From contig CAJTAK010000001.1 in assembly GCA_910574255.1 (NCBI GenBank), positions 147,779 to 211,778 of the forward strand: a stretch of DNA of 64,000 nucleotides. The letters run 5' to 3'. Each line of letters starts with the position of its first letter. Position 1 is the first letter of the stretch. This DNA is from Clostridia bacterium. GTDB lineage: Bacteria > Bacillota > Clostridia > Lachnospirales > Lachnospiraceae. The notes beneath the pieces were generated by a model that saw only the letters and a program-made list of their open reading frames with translations, had not been told where the DNA came from and made no database searches. The translations under genes were made by a program, and so were the position numbers. Positions 52,050-60,200 of this stretch are shown piece by piece.

Positions 52050-53213
52050 ATGAAAAATCAAGTGTTAAAGAAATTTGCGGAGCTGTACGGGGGAGAGGGC
52101 GATATTCGCACCTACTTTGCACCGGGACGGGTGAATCTGATTGGCGAGCATACGGATTACAATGGGGGACATGTATTTCCCTGTGCGCTCACTATGGGAA
52201 CTTATGGGGCAGCCAGAAAACGGGATGATGACAAGCTTCGGTTTTATTCAATGAACTTTGAAAAGGCAGGAGTGATTGAGACCGGCTTGAATGATTTGGT
52301 ATGCAGGGATGAGGCGGGCTGGACCAATTATCCAAAGGGAGTCATCTGGGCTTTTGGAGAAAAGGGCCATAAAATTCCTGCTGGTATGGATGTTGTAATT
52401 GCAGGAGATATTCCCAATGGTTCCGGATTATCTTCTTCCGCATCCTTGGAGGTGCTGACCGGCGTTATGCTTCGGGATCTTTTTGAGATAGAGGTCAGCC
52501 AGGTGGAAATTGCCCTGATTGGCCAGTATTCCGAGAACAATTTTAACGGCATGAACTGCGGCATTATGGATCAGTTTGCCAGCGCCATGGGTAAAAAGGA
52601 TCATGCGATATTCCTGAATACGGCAGATCTGTCTTATGAATATGCATCCGTAAAGCTTGACCATGCCCGCATTGTCATAGCCAACAGTAATGTAAAGCAT
52701 AATTTGGTAGGCTCTGAGTACAATGTTCGCCGTCAGCAGTGTGAATCGGCGCTGAAGCAGCTTCAAAGTGTGGTGTCTATTGAAGCTTTGGGAGATCTGG
52801 ATATTGAAGCATTTGAAGCACACAAAGCGGCGATTGCGGATCCGGTGGAGCAAAAACGTGCTAAGCATGCGGTGTATGAGAATCAGAGAACGCTGGATGC
52901 GGTGAAGGCCCTGAAAGAGAATGATATTGCAGCTTTTGGCAAGCTGATGAATGCATCTCATGTGTCCCTCCGGGATGATTATGAGGTATCCTGTCCGGAG
53001 ATGGATATTTTGGCAGAGGAGGCATGGAAGCTTTCCGGCGTGCTGGGGTCCCGCATGACGGGCGGCGGCTTTGGGGGCTGTACGGTCAGCATTGTTGAAA
53101 ACGAGCAGGTGGAGGCTTTCATTGAAACCGTGGGCTCTGCTTATGAGAAACGAACAGGAATTAAGGCGGATTTCTATGTTGTAGATATCGGACAGGGAGC
53201 AGGGGTACTGTAG
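52050..53213 (+). CDS. galK: Galactokinase
   Basis: 387 residues. The galactokinase signature FAPGRVNLIGEHTDYNGGHV (residue about 24), GHMP motif IPNGSGLSSSASLEV, and RMTGGGFGGCTVSIVE near the end define it. It phosphorylates galactose for the Leloir pathway. The usual galT and galE genes are not adjacent. AGGAGAGCGGAGG is upstream of the ATG. Confidence 0.95.
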   Translation: MKNQVLKKFAELYGGEGDIRTYFAPGRVNLIGEHTDYNGGHVFPCALTMGTYGAARKRDDDKLRFYSMNFEKAGVIETGLNDLVCRDEAGWTNYPKGVIWAFGEKGHKIPAGMDVVIAGDIPNGSGLSSSASLEVLTGVMLRDLFEIEVSQVEIALIGQYSENNFNGMNCGIMDQFASAMGKKDHAIFLNTADLSYEYASVKLDHARIVIANSNVKHNLVGSEYNVRRQQCESALKQLQSVVSIEALGDLDIEAFEAHKAAIADPVEQKRAKHAVYENQRTLDAVKALKENDIAAFGKLMNASHVSLRDDYEVSCPEMDILAEEAWKLSGVLGSRMTGGGFGGCTVSIVENEQVEAFIETVGSAYEKRTGIKADFYVVDIGQGAGVL

Positions 53214-53742
53214 AAATGCTGTGGCCTGACTGCTGAATGTGGGGCAAAAACAGGCTTTTGAAGTGGTTTTGACTTTCTTTCGGCTTTCGTAAGAATTTCT
53301 TAATTTACTTTATTCTTTTTTTAGAAGCTGGACATAGATTGGTCACAATTCTTTGTTATATTAAGAATGTAGCAAGAACACATATCAGTATTTCATTCAT
53401 AACACTCGGGGGTACCCGAAAGGGTGCCCCCACTCCCTCGAAATTCAAGGTTTCTGCGAAGAGCAGGAGCCTTTCTTTTTTGCGTTTTACCACAGATTTA
53501 TCACATTTCAGAGAGATTATTTCGGTGGGCGGTTTTTTTTACGACGGACACCGCCCTGAAAGCGGCCAGATATATATTAGTTTTATTTAGTCTCATTAAG
53601 GCCATTTGCAGCCAAAGTAAAAGGAGAATTTTTTTGACGAAGTTTTCAAATAAATTCGAATTTCGTCTTAAATGGACGATATATCGACGACTTATAATAT
53701 TTAGATTCTGTAAAATACTGTTTAAGTACCTACCTATAGTTT
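53214..53742. other. Intergenic region with GC-rich stem-loops
   Basis: 529 bases without a credible gene. It contains a GNRA-capped hairpin, GGGGGTACCC-GAAA-GGGTGCCCCC (about 53408-53431), and GGGCGGT/ACCGCCC (53527-53556) enclosing a run of T. The 28-base box at 53670-53697 lies near the right end, with TATAAT at 53693-53698. Confidence 0.5.
53670..53697 (+). repeat. 28-base shared upstream box, copy before the XRE gene
   Basis: AAATGGACGATATA-y-CGACGACTTAT-r-A recurs at 54561-54588 with two differences (y, r). This copy contains the perfect palindrome CGATATATCG. One box stands about 70 to 130 bases before each of the XRE and sigma-factor genes, suggesting a shared operator or promoter. 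Confidence 0.8.
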
Positions 53743-53760
53743 ATGGAGGAAGTCGGCGGT

Positions 53761-54165
53761 ATGCAGATCCTAGTAGTCCGTACCGGAAATCCTTGTGCAT
53801 ATTTCCGGTCTATTTCTCCGATAGCACAGGTCAAAAAGCCTCGCCGTAGCACCACTACGTCTGCGTTTTTTGACCTGCACTCTCGGAAAAATATCCTCAG
53901 AAATATGCACAAGGATTTCCGATACGGACTACTAGAGGCAGTAAAAAAGCGAATCCTGGAGCTCTGCGAAGAGCGAGAGATCACAGTGAACCACTTATGT
54001 GATTTATCCGGCATGCCTGCGTCTACGGTGAAAAGCATCCTGAACGGGAAGAGCAGGGATCCGCAGATTTCCACGATTGTTAAATTATGTGATGGTCTGG
54101 ATATTACAATAGCCGATTTTTTTAATACGGAAACGTTCCGCTCCTTGGAGCAGGAGATAAAATAG
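53761..54165 (+). CDS. XRE-family regulator lengthened by an in-frame MITE insertion
   Basis: 134 residues as it stands. From about residue 57 it is an ordinary small XRE HTH protein: EAVKKRILELCEEREITVNH, then LSGMPASTVKSILNGKS and LDITIADFFNTETF. The first four residues, MQIL, are followed by 54 extra residues encoded by the palindromic element at 53771-53934. Removing one TA and the element restores MQILEAVKKRILELC, the expected family start. GGAGGA lies 10 bases before ATG 53761. Whether the longer protein still works is unknown; the HTH itself is intact. It may control itself and the sigma gene through the shared 28-base box. Confidence 0.85.
   Translation: MQILVVRTGNPCAYFRSISPIAQVKKPRRSTTTSAFFDLHSRKNILRNMHKDFRYGLLEAVKKRILELCEEREITVNHLCDLSGMPASTVKSILNGKSRDPQISTIVKLCDGLDITIADFFNTETFRSLEQEIK
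53771..53934. mobile_element. Palindromic MITE-like element, TA-flanked
   Basis: The outer 35 bases (from TAGTAGTCCG) are inverted at the other end with one G-U type mismatch. A nested pair, AGGTCAAAAA and TTTTTTGACCT, forms an inner stem. Both ends are TA, which looks like a target duplication; with one TA as target the insertion is 162 bp. TA duplication plus long terminal inverted repeats suggest an IS630/Tc1-mariner derived MITE (inference). No transposase is encoded. Confidence 0.85.
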
Positions 54166-54184
54166 GTCAGCAATTGTTTTCATT

Positions 54185-54349
54185 ATGAAAAGAATGAATC
54201 GCATTTTGTTTACGAAACAGATGTATTTTTATATAGATTGGTTATTATTGGAGGAACGACGGGATAAGGATTTAACGGAAGTGAATGTTCTTTGGCGATA
54301 TGTCATTTGTGATGATCGGATGAGACCATTGGGACAGAGGGTAGTTTAG
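54185..54349 (+). CDS. Possible small protein after the XRE gene, unknown
   Basis: A 54-codon frame from ATG 54185 (MKRMNRILFTKQMYFYIDWL, then LEERRDKDLTEVNVLW) starts 19 bases after the XRE stop and ends 9 bases before a terminator, as a second gene of that unit would. It lacks a clear ribosome binding site. It could equally be a degraded gene end. Confidence 0.3.
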   Translation: MKRMNRILFTKQMYFYIDWLLLEERRDKDLTEVNVLWRYVICDDRMRPLGQRVV

Positions 54350-54358
54350 TGGGTTATT

Positions 54359-54406
54359 AAAGGGGCCAAAAGTCAGGCAATCATGCGGACTTTATGGGCC
54401 CTTTTA
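54359..54406 (+). terminator. Rho-independent terminator
   Basis: AAAGGGGCC with inner AAAGTC pairs with GACTTT and GGGCCCTTTT, then ends in TTTT. Confidence 0.75.
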
Positions 54407-54560
54407 GTATATTGGGAGGATATGTAATATGCGCTTTCTGCCAAATACGGCCTCATAAAAGATTAAGGGGCTACGGTATTTGGATAATGCTTCTATATTA
54501 TATGCCGTTTCTATAATTACATCACTTTACAGTTTCCCCTAAGAATTCACTGTAAATTCA

Positions 54561-54588
54561 AAATGGACGATATACCGACGACTTATGA
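54561..54588 (+). repeat. 28-base shared upstream box, copy before the sigma-factor gene
   Basis: Second copy of the box at 53670-53697, 26 of 28 identical, about 100 bases before the sigma-factor start codon. The rest of the gap 54407-54688 shows no gene. Confidence 0.8.
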
Positions 54589-54688
54589 ACCTCATATTGG
54601 ATAGAATATTGATGCATAAAATTTTTCGTGGAAGCTTTCCAAAAATTTGAACAGGAAACCAAATAAATTTTGTAAGGATTGAGGAAAG

Positions 54689-55216
54689 ATGACAAAAGAA
54701 GAAAAGAACGGGCTTATATCAGAACTATATCACGAGATGTACATAGAGATTTTTCAGTTTGTCATCGGATACTGCAAGGACAAACATTTAACGGAAGAAG
54801 TAGTCCAGGAAGTATTCTATGAGGCGTGGCGCCATGCGGAAAAGCTGCAGGCGCATGAAAACCGGCGTGGATGGGTTTATAATACGGCAAAATATAAGAT
54901 GAAGCAGTCTCTCGCAAAAAGAGCCAGGCTTCGGGCAAACGAAGAACCCATAGGAGGTTTGGTGGATACGTTCAGCGTAGAAGACACTTATGAGTTTCTT
55001 GTGCTGGATGAGTTCAGCCATATGGTGAGCAAGGAACAGATGAAGCTTTTGAAAAGCCGCTATCAAGAGAAAAATTCGTATGTGGAGATGGCCGAGGATT
55101 TTGGAAGCAGTGAAGGGGCGTGTAAAATGGCGGTCTCAAGAATACGCAGACGGATCCGGGAATTTATGAAGATATCCGAAAACAGGGAGAATGAGAATGA
55201 CGGAAAAGAAAAATGA
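54689..55216 (+). CDS. ECF-type RNA polymerase sigma factor
   Basis: 175 residues. Region 2 is FQFVIGYCKDKHLTEEVVQE followed by VFYEAWRHAEKL; region 4 is MVSKEQMKLLKSRYQEKNSY with DFGSSEGACKMAVSRIRRRI as its helix-turn-helix. This is the ECF plan without regions 1 and 3. It would redirect RNA polymerase to a small gene set. The next gene overlaps its end by 20 bases and encodes a membrane protein with anti-sigma features. AGGAAAG precedes the ATG. Confidence 0.9.
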   Translation: MTKEEKNGLISELYHEMYIEIFQFVIGYCKDKHLTEEVVQEVFYEAWRHAEKLQAHENRRGWVYNTAKYKMKQSLAKRARLRANEEPIGGLVDTFSVEDTYEFLVLDEFSHMVSKEQMKLLKSRYQEKNSYVEMAEDFGSSEGACKMAVSRIRRRIREFMKISENRENENDGKEK

Positions 55217-56036
55217 AAATCTGATTCGGGAGCTGTATAAGGAAATGGAAGAGGAATTGGAAAAAGCCCCGGAAGTCATGGATACATATAAGATTAAATA
55301 TATCAACTTATTGATTGCCAAATTAGAAGGAAGAGAGGAGCTTCCCCCCGATATGGAACCGGAACGGTTTCTTGAACGTTTCAATGAAAGGTTTGGCCTT
55401 GATTTGTCTCTTGAGCCTTCCGATTCAGAAACGGCCGTTAAAAGACCGAAAAAAGCCAGTCGAATATCCTGGAAAGGCCGGATTGCCGTGACCGCAGCAA
55501 TTATAGCGGTCATGGCTGGTATTGGAAATACGGCTTCTGTTATGGCAGTGGATAAGTCTTTGTGGCAGATAATCAGGGAAACGACACATGGTGTTTATTT
55601 TCATACAATGGGATCGAGAGAGAATGTGATGGAAGAAGGTGTAAGTGAGTATTACGAGATATATTCAGATTGGGAATCCCTGAAAGAATCACTTGAGAGA
55701 CGGGTTTTGGTTCCGGAATATATTCCGGACGGATTGGTATTGGAACTGATTGAAAAAAATATTTTTGAAAATAGCGAAGAAATCATGGCATATTATCAAA
55801 ATGGCGATATTCAGCTAAACATTTCGTGTGAATACTACATCATAAACGGCGATATTTTTAAAAACAAAGGGGGAAATGAAGTTCTAGGTCAACAGAGACA
55901 GATAGGGGATCGAAATGTATATATAAGTACAGAAGATGATATCAATATTATTTTTGCGGAAGATGATATTATTTATACGATTGACACAAACCTTGATTTA
56001 AGTGAAGCTGAAAAAATCGTAGAGAATCTGAAATAA
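55197..56036 (+). CDS. Membrane anti-sigma-like protein with DUF4367-type C-terminus
   Basis: About 279 residues. The cytoplasmic N-terminus (residues 1-85) has NLIRELYKEMEEELEKAPEV and a helical core. One membrane segment follows at about 92-112 (IAVTAAIIAVMAGIGNTASV). The outer C-terminal part (LVPEYIPDGLVLELIEKN, QIGDRNVYISTEDDINIIF) resembles DUF4367 sensor domains. Overlap with the sigma gene and this topology suggest it holds the sigma factor at the membrane until a signal arrives. ATG 55197 is preferred (GGGAG 7 bases upstream). Confidence 0.8.
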   Translation: MTEKKNENLIRELYKEMEEELEKAPEVMDTYKIKYINLLIAKLEGREELPPDMEPERFLERFNERFGLDLSLEPSDSETAVKRPKKASRISWKGRIAVTAAIIAVMAGIGNTASVMAVDKSLWQIIRETTHGVYFHTMGSRENVMEEGVSEYYEIYSDWESLKESLERRVLVPEYIPDGLVLELIEKNIFENSEEIMAYYQNGDIQLNISCEYYIINGDIFKNKGGNEVLGQQRQIGDRNVYISTEDDINIIFAEDDIIYTIDTNLDLSEAEKIVENLK

Positions 56037-56156
56037 ATTTTTAATGGACATACGACTGATAATTGCTATAGATATTATAAGAGAATCCTTACAATGCTTG
56101 TATTTACGGCGGAGTAAGGATTTTTATTGCAAAAAAATAAAAAAATTTAAAATTGT

Positions 56157-56199
56157 TGTTACCTTATTTAGAGTTAATGAAATGTTATAGATGTAGGGG
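56157..56199 (+). promoter_or_regulatory. Putative alternative-sigma promoter, copy 1
   Basis: TGTTACCTT, 16 bases, then ATGTTATAGATGTAGGGG. The same two boxes with identical spacing recur at 56592-56634. This copy lies about 130 bases before the 78-residue gene. Confidence 0.55.
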
Positions 56200-56331
56200 G
56201 AAAAATGAACTTTTATTGTAAAGCGGGTATATGCGTCAAAGGTTCATGGTTCCTGTATTTCCCATAGAGCAGTTATGTCCAAGTTTTAAACAATCAAATC
56301 CATGGCAGACGGGAAGGGAAGAGAGGTGAAA

Positions 56332-56568
56332 ATGGAGGAAAAGCAAAACGTTTATCTGATTTATGAACTATATAAAGAAATGGAAGTGGAGTTGAATAAG
56401 GGAGCATTGCATATGAATACGTGGAAAATAAAATATATTGTTTTGCTTCTGGAACAATTGGAGGGAAGGGACAGTTTTTTTCCAAAAATGAACAAAGAAA
56501 AGTTTTTTGAAGCACTTAATAGAAAATATGGTTTTGAGGTTTTATCCGGAGACATAATGGCAGAATAA
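56332..56568 (+). CDS. Stand-alone copy of the anti-sigma N-terminal domain
   Basis: 78 residues. It aligns with the cytoplasmic N-terminus of the anti-sigma-like protein: VYLIYELYKEMEVELNKGAL and MNTWKIKYIVLLLEQLEGRD here, versus LIRELYKEMEEELEKAPEV and MDTYKIKYINLLIAKLEGRE there. No membrane span or sensor domain follows. GAGAGG precedes ATG 56332. It could compete for the sigma factor as a soluble antagonist or decoy, or it may be a truncated duplicate; the intact start signal and own promoter box favour a working gene. Confidence 0.65.
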   Translation: MEEKQNVYLIYELYKEMEVELNKGALHMNTWKIKYIVLLLEQLEGRDSFFPKMNKEKFFEALNRKYGFEVLSGDIMAE

Positions 56569-56591
56569 AAATAAAAAAATTTTTATTTTAG

Positions 56592-56634
56592 TGTTACCTT
56601 TTTGGGAAGCATAGGGATGTTATGGATGTAGGGG
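56592..56634 (+). promoter_or_regulatory. Putative alternative-sigma promoter, copy 2
   Basis: TGTTACCTT, 16 bases, then ATGTTATGGATGTAGGGG, matching copy 1 box for box. It lies about 34 bases before the secreted-protein gene. Confidence 0.55.
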
Positions 56635-56667
56635 CAAATATTATGCTTAGAAAGAGAGGAAAAGAAA

Positions 56668-57159
56668 ATGAGAAAAAAATGTTTTAAACGAATTACAGTG
56701 TTACTAATGGTGATAATGTTACTGCCGTTAAATGTATGGGCGGCCGGCACATCGGGGGAGGCAGATATAACCGAGATGACGCCCGAGGAAGCGGAGTACT
56801 ATATCCAGCTTTCCGGGACAGAGACGATACAGCCTAGAAGCGGAGTGTTTTTTGATTTAACGTTAGGTGTGTTAAAAGAAGATGATCGGCTAATGGTAGT
56901 ATATTCAACAAACACAAGGGAAACGGCCAGCGAGCTTGGGACAAAGGAAATCATGCTGGAGGTCAAAAGCGGTATTTTCTGGATTCCGGTGGCATCTTTA
57001 GAAAAAGCTTGCCGCTCAAATGCACGTATGCATTCCGGCGGATTTTATTATAACAATCCGGTTAAAGGAAGCACATACCGAGCGGCGGCAATTCACTATG
57101 CCATTATAGACGGCAAGGAGTACACATCCTATGCCAGTACAAACGGAACCACTTTTTAA
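56668..57159 (+). CDS. Small secreted protein, unknown
   Basis: 163 residues with a clear signal peptide (CFKRITVLLMVIMLLPLNVW, cleavage near WAAG). The mature part is strand-rich (SGVFFDLTLGVLKEDDRLMV, then AAIHYAIIDGKEYTSYAS) with no known motif. AGAGAGG precedes the ATG. A promoter-like box shared with the preceding gene lies just upstream, so it may belong to the sigma factor's set. The next gene is the giant YD-repeat protein. Confidence 0.7.
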   Translation: MRKKCFKRITVLLMVIMLLPLNVWAAGTSGEADITEMTPEEAEYYIQLSGTETIQPRSGVFFDLTLGVLKEDDRLMVVYSTNTRETASELGTKEIMLEVKSGIFWIPVASLEKACRSNARMHSGGFYYNNPVKGSTYRAAAIHYAIIDGKEYTSYASTNGTTF

Positions 57160-57167
57160 GTACAAAG

Positions 57168-57204
57168 GCAAAGGCCGGCAGAAAGAGAAGAGCCTGGCTT
57201 TTGC
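57168..57204 (+). terminator. Stem-loop before the YD-repeat gene
   Basis: GCAAAGGCC pairs with GGCTTTTGC. There is only a short T run inside the right arm, so termination would be partial. Confidence 0.5.
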
Positions 57205-57281
57205 TTAATGTAAAACCAATATAGACGGGTATTGAAAGGAGACCCGTAAAAGAACAAAATTTTTACAAGGGAGGAAATGTA

Positions 57282-60200
57282 ATGAGGAAAATGAAACTCA
57301 GATGTAAACGAATGCTTGCAGGATTTTTGGCAGCGGTAACCATGGCAGCTTCCATTCCGCCATCAACTGTATTCGCAGCACCAGAAGAAACGGAATCAAA
57401 TGCGGAGTATGATTATGCACGGATGGTTTCTCTAGAAGAACGGTATAAAAATGAAATTGCAATCTATTATCCAGATACCGGGATGGAAGAACAGATAGAC
57501 GAAATGATGTATGGTGAATTTACCGCAGTAGAATTTGCTTTCCCATACAATACAAATTTAAAGGCTGAGTTATACCTTGTTGGTAGTGAAACACCATTGG
57601 GATATCTATATGGAATCTCGAATCGAGATCATGTTTCAAAGACGGGAGCGGGGACCATGCTTAAATATGTATCAAATAACTGGTCTGAAGATACCATCTT
57701 TAAAAATCTGGATAATGGAATATTAAAATCTGCAGAGTATCAGACTTTAAGTTCCTTTGAGGGTATTGCCTTGGATGGTATTACAAATTCATATACCTCG
57801 TTGAAGGGATATTACGCATTTTACGGCCTGGAAGATCCGGAGCTTATGGAGGATGAACCTGGGATAGAAGCTTCCGCTGTGCCCGAAGAGAAGTCCGGGG
57901 AGCCTGATGTGGTAGATTCCGAAAAAGAAGCGGAGAAAGAGGTAGAACCGGAGGAAAATCCAGAAGAAAAAGCTTCCCTCGTGGAGCCGGAAGTGCCGAT
58001 TGTTCAAAGCGCTTTGGATGAGGAAGAAGCTACGGACGATTCTCAGGGGATAGAATCTCCTGACGGGACAGATACTGAAAAAGGCGAGGAGGGCGGACAG
58101 CCGGAAGAAACGAACCCTCCAGCAGAACAGACACCGGAAGAGGAGCAAAAGCCTCCTGAGGAACAGGAACCCATAGAAGGGCAGGAACCGGCAAAAGAAC
58201 AGGAGCCGACGGAGGAACCGGCAGATACACAGGAACCGGCAGAAGAGCAGGAGCCCGTGGAGGACTTGACAACAGAAGATGACTGGATGGAGAATCTTCC
58301 AGATGATTACTGGCTTCCATATCCGGATTACAGCATTTCTACATACGGTGCCAGAGAACTGCCAACCAATATCTTCCATAATTATATTATCTGGAAAGGA
58401 CAGTATGTGGATCTGGCGGGGGGACTTCCCATGTATGCGCCTCCGGGATATTATGAGATCCGGATTTCACCGGCTCTTTCCACGGATGGAGCAGCGCAGT
58501 TATCCAAGAGCCTGTTTTTCCAAATCAAAGGAAGTGGTGCCAGTGGGGAAGTTACGGAAGAGGACATCCTGAAATTATTGACACGTGAACGTGAAAATTT
58601 CCCAAATGAGTTTTCAGGCTTTCCGTCACTGGTAAGCATCATGCCAGGGGATCCGGTGGACTTATTGAGCGGGGCCTTAAACTGGAGTTACCGGGATCTG
58701 AACGTTGAAGGCAAGGAGCCCTTAGACTTTACACGGACCTACGTTTCAAGCATAAGAGAGAGGGACATTTCCGGTTTGGGAAATGGATGGGGTCACACCT
58801 ATTCCTATTCTGCGGAAATATACCGGAATGACGTAAAAATCTTCCTGCCCCAGGGAGGAGTCATAAGTTTTCACAGGGAGTATGGAAAAGGGCTTCAGAC
58901 AACGGAGGGAAGCGAGTATTCTCTTATAAAAGATGGAGACGGCTATATACTTTCCAGCGACCGGGGAAAAAGCATTACGTTCAATGGAGAGGGGCAGGCC
59001 GTCCGTATTGAGGAAAGCGATGGCGTTGTAACAACAATGGAGTATTCCGGAGGCCATTTATCCAGGGTTTCCACGAAGACAGGCAGCTTATCATTTTCCT
59101 ATGACGGGGATCGCCTGGCTTCCGTTGCAGATGGCTCAGGCAGAAAGGTAACCTTCGGCTATTCCGGTACGGATTTAACATCCGTGACCAATCCGGACGG
59201 TGATACGGTCAATTATACCTATGACGAGAACCATAACCTTTTAACCGTGTCAGACTTTAACGGAAATCAGGTATTGGAGAATACTTATGATGATTTCTGG
59301 CGTGTTTCTACTCAGAAGATGCCGGGCAGAGGTCTGATGACGTTTACCTATGACAAGGATGCCCGCACCAACGGCTACACCGAGGAAGGCGGAAAGACAA
59401 TTTCCATCACTTATGATGACAAGGACCGCATCACTTCCATGACTGATAATGCCGGAACCGAGTATTATGAGTATGATGGAAGGAGCCGCCGGATTTCCGA
59501 AACAAATAAAAACGGCGGTACCACCACCTATACGTATGTAGGCGACACCACCAATATAGAGAGCATCACCTATCCCAACGGAACCACGGAGCATTACTCC
59601 TACAACGAACGGATGCAGCTTGCCTCCATGACCCAGAAGGACGGCACCACCGTATCTTTCTCCTATGACGGAAACGGCGACCTGGTTAAGAGCGTGGATT
59701 CCAGAAAGGGCGAGAGAACCTACACCTACGATGACAGGGGATACCTTGCCTCCAGCACGGATGCTTTAGGCAATACCACCACCTACACCTGTGATTCCAT
59801 GGGAAACATCCTTACGGAAACCGATCCCAAGGGAAACACGACCACCTACGAATACAATTCCAAGGGATACCTCACAAAGCAGACAAGCCCATTAGGTAAC
59901 AGCTACTCTTATGAGTACTCCGAAGCCGGAAAGCTTGTAACCGAGACCGATCCCCTGGGAAATAAGAAAACCACCGATTACAACGGCAACGGCTTTGAAA
60001 CGGCTGTTTCCGACTGGCAGGGCAACAAGACCCTGTATACTTATAATGCGGTAAACGATCTGACCAGTATGACAGATCCCACGGGAGCCAAGACCACTTA
60101 CACCTATGACGGCCAGGGTAACCGTACCTCCGAGACGGATGCGGACGGCCATACGATCACTTATACCTATGACGCACTGGGACGCATGACCAGCCGGACG

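Noticed and set aside
53730..54173. A 147-codon minus-strand frame across the XRE gene
   Set aside because: It is the complement of the MITE and the XRE gene; the palindrome makes both strands open.
57789..58379. Minus-strand frames opposite the acidic linker of the YD-repeat gene
   Set aside because: Low-complexity Glu/Pro codons leave the other strand open; composition is Leu/Arg/Phe-rich and non-natural.
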